Positions 10,585 to 21,749 of a stretch of DNA of 64,000 bases are shown here, piece after piece. Source of the stretch: Cryptomeria japonica (lineage: Eukaryota; Streptophyta; Pinopsida; Cupressales; Cupressaceae). The stretch is from the NCBI RefSeq assembly GCF_030272615.1, contig NC_081414.1:909359009-909423008 (forward strand), written 5' to 3'. The stretch's first letter is position 1, and each line of letters opens with the position of its first letter. A program made the translations under genes and the position numbers. A model generated the notes under the pieces. It worked only from the letters and a program-made list of their open reading frames with translations. It did not search any database and was not told the DNA's origin.

Positions 10585-11735
10585 ATTTGGCCCATTGGCT
10601 CCCCATGCAAGCTCTCAAGCCACCATGGGCTTATTACAATGACAAGAATAAAATAGAAGTATTTTGGATCTGCCCTCCTCCTAGTTCTACTGTTGATTAT
10701 CCTCTCCTATGTCTCCTAGTGTATTTAAATACTAATCTCCCTCATTAGAAATGATCAAAGTCAGCCTCCCAGGTCCCATAATTGGTGTAATGTTTGTATG
10801 AGCCCCGACTACTTGAGAGAGATCTAAAGGTTGTTGCGAATAGGTCCAAACCTATCTAGATGTCACTTGGCCCCACATCAATCTCAAGACATGCTTCATT
10901 AGCTCCATAAGGCTCTGAAAAGGTCTACATACTTCTAGAATTACGTCCGATCTAGATTCTTCCAGGATGCCCATTCATCACAACCCCATAACAAAGTTGC
11001 TTTAGGTTGGCTAGATAGTTGCAAATCTCTCCTTACATTGGTCATTTATCCTCCAAAGGTTGTTCATCAGTCTCCCAAGGATATGTAAGATGAACATATT
11101 AATGGTGATGCTTTTACAATTTGGAATTACATACTTGATGATCAAAGTAATCATGATTTGCGGAAATAAAATGATCATCCTACGTCCTAGTAGCTTAATA
11201 ATTTTAGCTACTTAGAAAATTATGATTATGTTTTCTCTTTTGATATGTTCCTTAAAATTATGTATAGACTATAAGATATGAAAACTTCCACTCATCTTTT
11301 TATTATATGTTGTGGTTATTTTAACTCTAAACAAATAACACAAAAACATTATTTCATTGATTTCCCTATACCTTAATCCTCAAGTAAAAACGTATAGTTC
11401 TCCCTTCATGTCATTTGCATAGAAGCAAATAAATGGTCGAAAATGCAGAGACCGTGACTTTGATATCTAAGGCCGTACGCAATGGAAAACTATGCTTAGC
11501 CTGTGAACAGAGATTACCAAGTCATCCACCATACCTAAAATGTAGCGCATGAATAAACTATCCCCAGGCCCTGCATAGAGCTTGCTAAGTGATCTAAGAC
11601 AGCTTGTGATCTTTGTTCTCTAAAAGCCCAAATCTATGAAGTCTACATATTGGATGACAGAGTTTATCTCTCTTGAGATAGCACCAGATTCTATTCATAA
11701 AGATGCAATTTGACAAAAGGGTATAAGCAACTCAC
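10585..11735. other. Unassigned DNA, no gene recognised
   Basis: Both strands were read; only short reading frames without family features are present. A 33-codon plus-strand frame ending near 11550 and a short minus-strand frame near 11680 were looked at and not recognised. It is downstream (minus strand) of the SDR fragment but no further SDR exon is evident. Confidence 0.5.
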
Positions 11736-12178
11736 AAATACTTGGCGCACATCGACCCCAGTTTTGTCCATCACTTCCCAGTTCATGCCTTGCCCCAACA
11801 CTGCTGCATTGTTTATCTGTTAAAAACCAGAAAAGCACATCCTATAAAATCAAACAAATACCCTTCAAAAGAGCAAGACAAAGATATTGCACATACTCAA
11901 AGACTTACCAAAATGTCTAATCCTCCAAACATGGTTTTCAACCATTGGGCCAGATCTGAAACACTTTGGGAGCTCTGCACATCTAATGTGTGAAAATGAA
12001 CGTTATCAAGTCCTGCTTCACCCAGATCTTTCATGGCAGCCAAACCATTATTCTCGTTGCGACACGTAAGCACAACAGTCACGCCCTTGCACGCCAGCTG
12101 GCGAACGATCTCTAAGCCTATTCCCCTATTGGCTCCTGTAACCACCGCTACTGTTTCCTCACTCCACCATTTCTGATC
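11736..12178 (-). pseudogene. Short-chain dehydrogenase/reductase gene fragment, two exons
   Basis: Exon 11909-12178 (90 codons) follows a TTTTTCACAG acceptor and starts DQKWWSEETVAV. It holds the NAD(P)-binding motif TGANRGIG (TGxxxGxG), the LDVQS segment and GGLDIL before a GTAAGT donor. The next exon, 11736-11816 (27 codons), follows an AACAG acceptor, gives INNAA (the NNAG position) and ends at a GTGAGT donor; both exons are phase 0. This resembles the plant neomenthol-dehydrogenase/carbonyl-reductase type of SDR, a soluble oxidoreductase. The catalytic Ser and YxxxK region is not found downstream to 10585, so the gene is partial or broken. A possible start ATG lies next to a GTAAAA donor near 12301, which is weak. 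Host-derived; the only recognisable host gene here. Confidence 0.8.
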
Positions 12179-12446
12179 CTGTGAAAAACCAACACAATAT
12201 TTTTGTTAAAACTTTCACTTATGTAATCAATCGACTGAAATTAAAGCACTTCCAAATCTGTATGGAAAATAAGCATTGCTTCGATTCGAGAATTTTACCA
12301 TTTTGAGGATACTGTTCGTAGCTTAAGCTGAGCTCCACAAATAGATCCCGGGATCTGTTTGGATAGAGTTCGTGTAAAAGTCAAATCTAAGGGATAGTAC
12401 AGACTCACGTTAACCATTCTTTTAACCTCAGCTTTATTTAAATATC

Positions 12447-12690
12447 TGTTGAGTTGTTTAGGAATTTGTTTTTGTCAATTTAGGTTAATTTAATTTAAGA
12501 GAAAGGGACACGGTATTGTTGAGTAGTTTAAGAATTTGTTTTTATCAATTTAGGTCAATTTTATTTCAGAGTCATTCAGGATAAAATTATGTCTTTGTTG
12601 AGTTTTCTAAGAGCTTGGTTTTTATCAACTCGTTTTAGTTATATTTACGTCTTTGTTGAGTTGTTTAAGAATTCGTATAATTCTTTTTAA
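12447..12690. repeat. Degenerate repeat array, copy 1 (core GTCTTTGTTGAGTTGT)
   Basis: Four diverged units starting near 12447, 12511, 12588 and 12649, each with a form of CTTTGTTGAGTTGTTTAAGAATTTGTTTTTATCAATT, spaced about 60-80 bp. It lies just upstream (minus strand) of the SDR fragment. A related array follows the second SDR copy. Confidence 0.65.
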
Positions 12691-13490
12691 TTGCATTTAA
12701 GGGATAGGAAATACTTCCATTTTTATTGAGTTGATGTTCAAAGTTTTGATAAAAGTCACAAAATCATCTTGGGCATCAATGCTTTCTATTTTTGTTGATA
12801 TCAAGTTATAATTGTTGGTATAGAGATAGATAGTTTCACCACTTCTTTATAACTATGTATTTGTATTGAGATTGTAATATATAATTTCATTTATAGTTAT
12901 GATATTTGTAAAAGGAACGATTAGATGATATATTAACATATATAATTTATGATAATATTTTAATACTTCATCACTATTTACCATGTTATTAATTATCAAC
13001 ACTTTCAATTTCTTCTTACAATTTTAAAAATGTGATGGGCATCATATTCTGTCTTTATATGTACCTTTCAAGTTTATGAAAAACCTCTTTAGTTGTTGAT
13101 ATCCCAATAGTTCTAAATTATCTTTTTTCTTAACATGCATGCAATTTAAATTGTTAATTGTTTTACATTAGGTCTTTTCTAAGTTTCATATGAAAGACAA
13201 AACACTTCTCAAAAGTTTCACAATGCTTCTTTCCGTATTGAGAACCTATAAATGCACTATAACATTTTCTAATAATTTAAATGACTTAAATTAATTGCAA
13301 AAAATCCGTAAATATTTTCAAACAACATCCCTTCACTTTGGTATAATTGATTCATACCCCTTCCTTAGTGATGCTCTTAGACATAGAATTGAGTCAACTA
13401 TTTATGAACATGTAAGAAATTGGTTGGAGATACAAAAGCATGTTATGTATGTTACAGTATGTGATGTCAATCCTTTTATAAAGATTGAAA
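12691..13490. other. AT-rich DNA between the two SDR copies
   Basis: No gene, long repeat or element end recognised on either strand; AT-rich and apparently old. Confidence 0.5.
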
Positions 13491-13494
13491 ACTG

Positions 13495-13745
13495 TATATC
13501 CACCCCCGTCTTCTCCATTACTTCCCAGTTCAAGTCTTGCCCCACCACTGCTGCCCTATTTATCTGTTATAAACCAGAAAAGTACATCATATATAAATCA
13601 AACAAATGCCCCTCAACTACCTTTCAACGCAGCAAGGTAAACAACAAAAACTCAAAGACTATCATATCATTAGCAAAATATCTAATACTCCGACCATGCT
13701 TTTCAACCAACCATTTTGAAGATGTTGTTCGTAGCTCAAACTAAC
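13495..13745 (-). pseudogene. Second, degenerate copy of the SDR fragment
   Basis: On the minus strand the 11736-11816 exon is recognisable again (INRAA, then QDLNWEVMEKTG) after a TAACAG acceptor, preceded by a shortened intron and by the last residues of the larger exon, WLKSM and LDIL, where the donor now reads CTAATG instead of GTAAGT. Directly upstream comes sequence matching the region upstream of copy 1 (compare 12300-12380 with 13715-13790). About 350 bp carrying the Rossmann-fold exon is missing. This is a non-functional duplicate. The plus-strand frame of 149 codons over this region is a shadow. Confidence 0.75.
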
Positions 13746-13805
13746 CTGCACAAACGCATCGGGAAATCTCTTTGTATAAAGTTCGAGTAATAGCCAAAAC
13801 CAAGA

Positions 13806-14230
13806 GTTACGTCTTTGTTGTGTTGATTAAAACTTTGCTTTTTATCAATTATTTTTTCCTTTTAAAGGAAAGGACAAGTTTATCTTTTTGTTCAATTGTC
13901 AAAGTATTTATTTTTGTCAATTATTATTTTCACTTTAGTTTTATTTAAGTGCAAGGATAAACTTACATCTTTGTTGAGTAATCTAAATATTTATTTTTAG
14001 ATTGATTCACTTTTGTCATATTTCAAGAAAATGGCAAACTTATGTCTTTGTTGAGTTGTCTAAGAATTTATTTTTGATTGATCATTTCTTATTTGTTGAT
14101 GAAACTGATCCCTTTGTCTCTACTATATCACATAAATTTTATTTAGGGGAGAATAGTCAAGCATGTCTTTGTTGAGTTATCCTAGAGTTTTTTTTTACCA
14201 ACTGTTTTTTCTATTGTACAATATGATTAA
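13806..14230. repeat. Degenerate repeat array, copy 2
   Basis: Five diverged units with the core of the 12447-12690 array, starting near 13806, 13876, 13968, 14042 and 14163. Together with the SDR copy beside it, the arrangement suggests that gene fragment and array were duplicated as one segment. Confidence 0.6.
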
Positions 14231-14679
14231 TCAGCTCATCTGTATTTGATCAACTTCACTTTATTTAGTATAAAAGACTCAATCACATTTTTGTTTTTTA
14301 TTAAGTTAAGTAGGGCTTTGAAAGGGCCTAAAATCTTCTACATTTGGATATATGGAGCATTAAGCACAATAGGACAACAAAAGACAACTCTGAAAACAAC
14401 AATGAAATAATGGACACTACTCATCATAGATTAGAAGAACTTAACAAAACATCAATAGAGAAAGCCATCCTTCACTAAAAATAATTAAGAAGATTAGAGA
14501 AGTGATCCAAAATCTTCTAGTTAATCATAGTGTTGGGATCCTTCTCCCACAAACTTATTTTCTTGAGATGAGAGGGAACCACATCAACATAATTAGGATT
14601 CAACAACTAAGTAATCACTTTTTGTTGAACCATCTCTTCCAAACACCTTTTCTTATAGAAATCTATCATACCACCAGTA

Positions 14680-15330
14680 GAGTCCTTGTGCATTTTGGTA
14701 GCTTTAGAAGGCAAAAATTTGTATCAAAAGGAAAATTCCCCTTACTATCCATCATTTGGTTAGTCTCGCTTGGAGAAGACCTGGAAATATCTTTTTCTCT
14801 AGATAAACTAAGTGTTCTTATAGGTCTTTCCAATAGTAAACTCGTGAACCACTTGACCACAAACATTACAGACAATTGAAGAAACATTCATATTCAATTC
14901 CTTTTACTCATTTACCATACATATAAGAGACCTAGTAAGATGAAATGGACACACCTTATCCTAATCCACAAACAGACATAATATTGCATAAAATAGATGC
15001 TTCATGAACTTAGTGATAGGGCCAATACCATAAAATTGTCCAATAGACATGGCAATGGACATGAGGATCTTTTCACTCCAAAATTTCAAGGACAATCCTA
15101 ATAACCGGACCCAAACAGGGAGCTTAAAATCATTCTAAGGGTTGAAACTAGGCTACCACTTTGATAGACAAAGGCCATTCAAGCCCAAGAACCAAGGTCT
15201 CTTACTAAGGGTCCTAACATAGTCCTCAAAATTAGAAAAAGGAAATAGAAAACAATAGTCCATCATAGCTATTACCTTAACTTGTCCTTTGAGATTCCAA
15301 ACTCATGAGGCACATCTTCTGAGCATTCCA
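14680..15330 (-). pseudogene. LINE ORF1 remnant (DUF4283-like with zinc knuckle)
   Basis: On the minus strand, with stops and frameshifts removed only mentally, the order of plant L1-type ORF1 landmarks can be read: a LSKRPWFLGLNGL segment near 15190, LPVWVRLLGLSLKFW-like sequence near 15110, then MSIGQFYGIGPITK, and finally VCNVCGQVVHEF near 14850, a decayed zinc knuckle. DUF4283 proteins bind RNA for L1-type elements and related plant factors. There is no recognisable endonuclease or RT in the following 600 bp, so only ORF1 remains. Strongly decayed and probably the oldest mobile-element trace here. Confidence 0.65.
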
Positions 15331-15859
15331 ATATGAGGAGTATTGCCACAAAATATACCCACAAGAGAACTACCTAGTCATTCCAAAGAATCAAGAATAT
15401 ACACAACAATCTCCATAGAGACCATAGAGGGTGAAGGATCTAAGGATGAGACTTTTTGGACACACTCAACATAGACTAAGTGTTTCCACTCAATCTATCC
15501 TAAAAGAGGTAGAAATTAAAATATTTTGGATCTCTCAAGGTCTCTTTTGTTGGGTCACAATGGTGCAAGATAACTCAATGTTCATATTTCCTATTTAAAC
15601 AAGAGGCATTGTTGTTTTTCAAGCTAAAGTATATATGTGTCAATATTCCTAAACTAAAAAAGATAGAATAGGGCTCCAAGAAAATGAATGATTAGTATTA
15701 CTTTAAATCCACATTATCAACAAAATTCAGAAAGCATTATATGCTAAAATTACCAACTCTTATATAGAAATGAGGTCAAAAGACTTTAGAAGAATAACTA
15801 TCGTCCATTCACACACTCATAATTAACCTTAACCACTAGTATGAAAGATGCAAAAATTA
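15331..15859. other. Unassigned DNA before G2
   Basis: No gene recognised. It ends at the target site ATTAT (15860-15864), and the host sequence resumes after G2 at 27399. Confidence 0.5.
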
Positions 15860-15864
15860 ATTAT

Positions 15865-16615
15865 TGTAGACACCTAAAATTGTTATGTCTAATTAAATAA
15901 ATATCTTTATTTATTTAATTAATTCATTTATCCTCTTCTAGCCTTATTTCTCATTTAAATAAATACATTAATTTATTTAAATTATCCTTTTCCTAAATTA
16001 AATAAATATCTTATTTATTTAATTGATCCACTTCTTCTATTAATTAAATAAATCTTTAATTATTTAATTAATTCATTAACCTTTTCTACCCATGACACAT
16101 GTCATTCATCTCTTAATTCATACACTACCTACCCTTTCATTATTTTATTATTTTCTTTACCTACCCCCTAATCATAGCCGACCTCTTTTTACACCTCTCA
16201 ATCTTATCCCTTCATTTCATATAGTGTCTTCTATATAAGGAGATTCTTCCTTCATTATCAACCCTAATCAATCTATGCATCCTGACAAAAACTCACTTTG
16301 CATTCAGCCCTGACTATGCTTTGCACTTTCATATGTGATCCTACTTGCAACCACATTTCCGTTCTTTGTTGAGCTCTTGTGCACACATAAAATCTGAGAG
16401 CAAATATATCAAGCAAGATCAGTGGAAATAGGAAGAATGGAGATTCAAACCCTATTGGACATGTGATGGTATAATCTTTGTGATTTCATTTGATTTGCAT
16501 TGTCTTAGGTAATCTTCATATGTTATGGTGGATCTTTGTTGTTGTTAGGCTAGGTTTTTGTGGTTGAATTCATTTAGTCTTTCATCATTGTTGTTATCCA
16601 TTTTTACCATATACA
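15865..16615 (+). repeat. 5' LTR of G2
   Basis: 751 bp, TGTAGACACC to CCATATACA. Compared with the 3' LTR it lacks about 50 bp near the start, one of the AT palindromes with its spacer. A TATA box TATATAAGG lies at 16232-16240, so transcripts would begin some 30 bp further on. Confidence 0.95.
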
Positions 16616-16618
16616 TTT

Positions 16619-16636
16619 TGGCACGCCCAGTGGGAC
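16619..16636 (+). other. Primer-binding site of G2
   Basis: TGGCACGCCCAGTGGGAC, three bases after the LTR. It starts TGG as expected for pairing with the CCA end of a tRNA. G3 has TGGCATGCCTGGTGGGAC at 31521-31538. I cannot name the tRNA with certainty; Arg is the usual primer of similar Tat elements. Confidence 0.8.
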
Positions 16637-16770
16637 ATGGATTTTTGTTAGATCTGTGTTTTTTGTAGATTTTTCTAACCCTATATTGCTGTTTTGTAAA
16701 ACAATTTGGAGAATAACCTTGTCCAGCTAGGGTTTTGGGCACAAAATCAAGATCTTGGAGAGATTTGATC

Positions 16771-17610
16771 ATATCTCACAAAAGGATTAGAAATTTTACA
16801 CCAAATTTTTTTTGTAGGTTGAAGAAAGTATCATGAGCTCGCAAAGAAAAATTCAGATCTATTGGAGCATATTTTAATTTTCTATGAATTTTTTATGAAT
16901 TTTCATAAAAAAATAATTTTGAGAGAAAATGAGTGAATTTTTTGGATTTTCTTACATTTTTGGAAATCTCTCATAATTATACATAGGATCTGTTCTTTGT
17001 GATTTTAATTTTGATGCAAAATATTTCCCTAAAAATTGGATCTTTAAACATTAGGGTTTTTTGTTATTTTGATCAGATCTCACAAACGACTTCAAATTTT
17101 GGCATCAAATTCTTTTTGCAAGTCAGGAAAATTATCAGAAGTGTTCAATAAAAATTTTAGATTTTTTGGATCAAAATTTCATTTTATATGAATTTTTTAT
17201 GATTGTTCATAAAAAATTAATTTGAGAGCAAAGTATCGAATATTTTGGATTTTCTTACATTTTTGGAAATTTCTTAGAATTATACATAGGATATGTTCTT
17301 TGTGATTTTAAATTTGATGCAAAATCATTCCTCAAAAATTGGATCTTTGAAAATTAGGGTTTTGCATTATTTTACTCATATCTCACAAACTGCTTGGATT
17401 TGTTGCAGAAAGTTTTTTATGTAAGTTTGGGAGACCATCAGGACTCTCCAGTAAAAATTTCAGATTTTTTGGATTGATTTTGCATTTTATATGATTTTTT
17501 TATGATTTTTCATAAAAAAAAATTTTTTGGAGCAAATTAGCAATTTTTTTGGATTTTCTTACATTTCTGGAAATCTCTTGAAATTTACATATGGTCTTTT
17601 TTTATGATGA
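16771..17610 (+). repeat. Three tandem ~304-bp repeats in the leader of G2
   Basis: Units begin at the motif ATATCTCACA or AGATCTCACA at 16771, 17075 and 17378. Each contains TTTTTATGATTTTTCATAAAAAATTAA-like sequence, then TTTTGGATTTTCTTACATTT and a GGATCTTT...TAGGGTTTT end. G3 has the same three units with the same period. They lie between the primer site and gag. Confidence 0.85.
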
Positions 17611-19175
17611 ATCATATCTTTGAATTGGTCAACAAAATGCATTGTTGAAGGCCTCTATTTCACAAAGTCTTGTGGATCTAAAATTTACCTAACTTGTGTG
17701 CTTGCAGGAAGGGGTGATTATTTCAAACAATCCAAACTACTAATAGATCTTTGTTGCAAGACCTTGGCAAGGGTTTTTGATCTTTCACTGTGTGTCTTGT
17801 TTTCATAGATTAGCAAACACTTCAATTGGTGCACTAATTGAACCATTGTCTTTTGTGTCTTGAGCAATAGGCTCCTTTTGTTTCATCTTTAGAGGGCCTG
17901 TCTCCTTGTGTGGTCATTAGGACTACTAGTGAGGAGAGAATGACCCAAGTGGTAGCAAAACAAAATCCATCTTCTTCCAAACCACTATAAATAACTGTAT
18001 TCATGGTGAAAACTATGGATAACGTGTGCTGATTAGTTCATACCGACACTATGTCTCCCCATAAACCCATGTGATCAAATTTATTTGATCATTTGTAGGG
18101 CATAACTCCTACCGACTAGGAGCCTTTTGTATTTACAGAGCTAAAAGTGCCGCATGTATGGCCACACGAGCGGATGCCCTTACTAGCACTTTTTTGTTTT
18201 AGAAGCCAAAATCCTTCTAGTTGTTGGGGCAGGAGGTCGGACCTCTGGTAGCAGCCCACACACATACGATTCTTAGTAGAGATACAAAGTTCACCACAAG
18301 GAGTTTTCATGGGGACTGATGCTTGGCTTCCCTGAGAAGTGAGTGCCGAGGGTGGAGCCAATGGGGTCAAGCATCTAAGTATCTGCTTTGAATAGCGTAG
18401 CCTCGGGGGAAACTCCACGTGGGATCAACAACTATTGTCTTGGCCAGCCATAAGAATTGTGCTTGACTTATTTTGAAAAATCAAACATTTAAGACCAAAC
18501 AACAAAACATTGTGTCTTTTGTGTCTTCAAGTGTATGCAAAACAAATTTTACATCAAACAACACACTTTTCTTTGAGTCATTTTTGAGTCTAAACACTTG
18601 CAAACATTAAGTCTTCATCATCATTGTGTCCTCTTGTCACGAAAAAAAGTAAATAAATTCAGATTTGGTCACAACAAACAACTTCACAAATTGGAAAAAC
18701 TCACAATCCATCAAACAAGAGCAATCAGTTTCAGAATACTCGAGCTTCCTAAGCTATCTCTTCAGGTTTTCATCTAGCATTCAACCTATCTTTGGGTCTC
18801 ACAAAGTCCATCATTGCTTTACACCTTACATTACATTCACATTTGTCTAAACTTGAGTCAAAAGGTCACTTGCTTGTCCTCATCATACTTTGTCAACATA
18901 CTACATACAACAACATTTTGCTAAGTGGTCCCTCATCAAGGTCTATCACCTTTGGGTCTCATTTTGGTCTTACTTAGAGTCAAGGTCAACATACCTTATC
19001 AAGAGAAACTATCATCTCTTTGGAAGTCACACCCACCCTACTACATACATACTTGGTCTTAAACTTTGGACATTGCAAGTACGCTTCAGATTCATTTACA
19101 TTCCATCCAACTCTTGGTCTTCCATACTCTTTCCATTTTCATCTAGTCTCACACATCTTGGTCAATACCTAGTTC
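17611..19175 (+). other. Rest of the G2 leader (untranslated)
   Basis: Non-coding leader, similar throughout to 32500-34077 of G3. It contains a near-perfect hairpin, TGATCAAAT-TT-ATTTGATCA, at 18072-18091. The antisense side holds an open frame of 100 codons (18116-18418) that is also open in G3 (32991-33335). Long leaders with packaging or translation signals are common in Tat elements; the exact role here is unknown. Confidence 0.7.
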
Positions 19176-21749
19176 ATAGTTGAAACCCATTCCCAAAAAT
19201 CTAGGAGAGAAACTAAAGAGGCTCAAGAGTCTGCAAACATAAGTTCCTATGAGTATGATAATGATATCTTTTTCAATTCTGATCATACTACATTACCTAA
19301 CATGGATGCCTATAGAAATGTTCCAAATGTTGAGCACATGGACACTACAAACAACAATGATACACACAATGACAATATGGACAACTTTTCTGTACATTCA
19401 GCAGAAGTGGAAGACACCATTACGAATCCTTATTTCAATCAATTGGTTGAGGAAATAATGAAGAGAGATAGACAATATTTTCTACAAGTGATGGCACAAA
19501 GTGGAACCAAGATCCCTCATGATTTTGACATGTCTCAAATAATGGAAAATTGACCTTTGCAACAACCTCACTCCAACATGGATCAAAGGAGGCCTAATAG
19601 TGGAGGCAATAGAGGACCACATATTGTGCCTGAATCACAATCGTCTTTGTTTCAAAAACCAGAGGTCCCTTATGGTCAAGCATATGATACTCACTTTCGC
19701 AGACCATTATGGAAGTCTTATGCAAAGAAATATGCTCAACCACATACCAATGCTAAGGATCAACCACCAAAGCAATTGGATACTCAAAGGCATGCTCAAA
19801 ATTTGGACACAAGGAAACCCTGTGTCAAATTTGGGGGCAACACACTAGAACAAACTCATGACATGCCTGTAGAGTATGGTATACATGGACAAAGCAGATA
19901 TTCCATTCCTCACCATGACTCTATACCAAGTGGTCCATATACGCAACATCATTATAGACCTCCTCCATATGAACATGTGTATGATCAATATCATCCATAT
20001 ATGCAACATGCTCCTCCTCCACCCGGTGCCTCAAGCATGGGGTATGGTCCAAGAAGTCGGTCTCCACCTAAGAATAATTTGGAACAACAAATCAAGGACT
20101 TACAAAAGAAAATGGAGGACATAAATACACTGAAGCCAACTTACACAATGAGAGACATATGTCCCTATCCATTTGACAAGAGAATTCCAATGCCTCCATT
20201 TCCTATACACTTTGTGACACCTAAGTTTGATAAGTATAGAGGCAAAGGGGATCATAAGGCACACATAAGACATTTTTTCATAGCCTACTTTAAGGTAGCA
20301 ATAGAAGAGACATATTTGATGAGATTATTCCCACAAAGCCTAGGTGATCAAGCTATGAAATGGTTCTCCCAACTTCCACCTGGTATTAAGTCATGGGGTG
20401 ACTTAGCAGAGGCATTTATTCAACATTTCTCCTACAATATAGAGACAGACATATCAGTCACTACTTTGTGCAACACCAAGCAAAGGGATGGAGAATCTTT
20501 TTCATCATTTTTACAAAGATGGAGAAATCTAGCTAGCAGATGCTCTTGTGAAATTCCACAAAAAAAAATGGTAGAAATGTTCACCCAAAATGTTAACAAA
20601 GACATTGGCTATGATCTAAGGAAAGCTTGTTTGTCCACCTTCAAGGACGTCATTGAAAAAGGCTTAGCAATAGAGAAGGTCCTAATTGAACAAGGAGTCA
20701 TTAAGATATTCAAGGAAAACAAAGATGACTTTAAAGGAAAAGATAAGCCAAGATTTTGGAACAAAAACAAGAACACAGTCAATGATGGTGTTGTTGATGC
20801 CAATACAGTGCGACCCAAAATCATTTTTTCGAGATCAATCTCTACAAACAACCAAGTGAATACTCAAACAACTTCCAAATCACGAAGGAAGTACACCTCA
20901 TTGCGAGAACCACTTGAGTCTGTTTTCAAAATTTTAGTGGCAAACAAGATAATAACAATTCCAGATCTACCTCCATATGAGCCAAAGGTCAAACCAAATT
21001 GGTGGAATGATGATGAGTATTGTGAATTTCATAAAAGCAAGGGACATAAAATAGGAAATTGCCATCGACTGAAGAACATCATACAATATCTCATTGATAG
21101 AGGTGACATTGAGATTGAAGGACACTCATCCAACCAAGAACATGAGATGTTTAAGGAACCATTCCCAAAACATGACAAGGGAAAAGCCACAGCCATAGAT
21201 GACCAAACCAACTATACTAGAGCATCCTATAACTACGATTCAACTATCAATCACATTTTGATGGACAATTATGTCTCTACCATTATCATCAAGGACAAAA
21301 TGTCTGAGAATTCTACCCAAAGACCCATGATCATCCTAAAAGGCATTGGATCTTCTTCCGAACCTACCTCTAAATGTAATGTTACAACCCGTCGAGGTAA
21401 ATTCACTTTGCAAGGTGCTCCAACCAAAAACACCGCTTCCTCATCAACCAAGCTTGAGTATGACCTTGTAGAACAGTTAGGGAAGACACCCGCGCTCATC
21501 TCCATCCTTGAGCTCCTACGCATATCCCCTGCACATAAAGCCATTCTTGACAAAACCGTGAGAGACACTGTTGTCCCTACTGATCTGGACGTGGACTAGT
21601 TTCAAGCCATGGTGGGATACCTTTCCATTCCACACTCCCTTACATTCATAGAAGCTAATGACGCCTCTGCAAGTCAGCCACATAATGCACCATTACACAT
21701 TGAAGCCTTCATACACAAACATCGAATAAAATGAGTCCTGATAGATGGA
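19176..21749 (+). pseudogene. Gag and protease start of G2
   Basis: The frame matches gag of G3 from its first codon, but the start ATG is ATA (19176-19178), so it would not be translated normally. Stops at 19551-19553 (CGA to TGA) and 21597-21599 (CAG to TAG), and a TGA near 21733. The retrotransposon gag domain spans about 20170-20700 (MPPFPIHFVTPKFDKYRG ... MKWFSQLPPGIKSWGDLA ... FLQRWRNLASRC). A finger of the form CEFHKSKGHKIGNC follows near 21030. The protease active-site DGGA appears near 21745. Gag forms the particle that packages element RNA. Confidence 0.9.

Noticed and set aside
10491-10748. Frame crossing the right end of the G1 LTR
   Set aside because: It starts inside the LTR and ends in flanking DNA, so it cannot be an old gene; no known motif.
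11736-12178. A working SDR enzyme gene
   Set aside because: Only the N-terminal two exons are present; no exon with the catalytic Ser and YxxxK region was found, and a start codon is doubtful.
13295-13744. Plus-strand frame of 149 codons
   Set aside because: It runs opposite to the degenerate SDR copy and has no family features; AT-rich chance frame.
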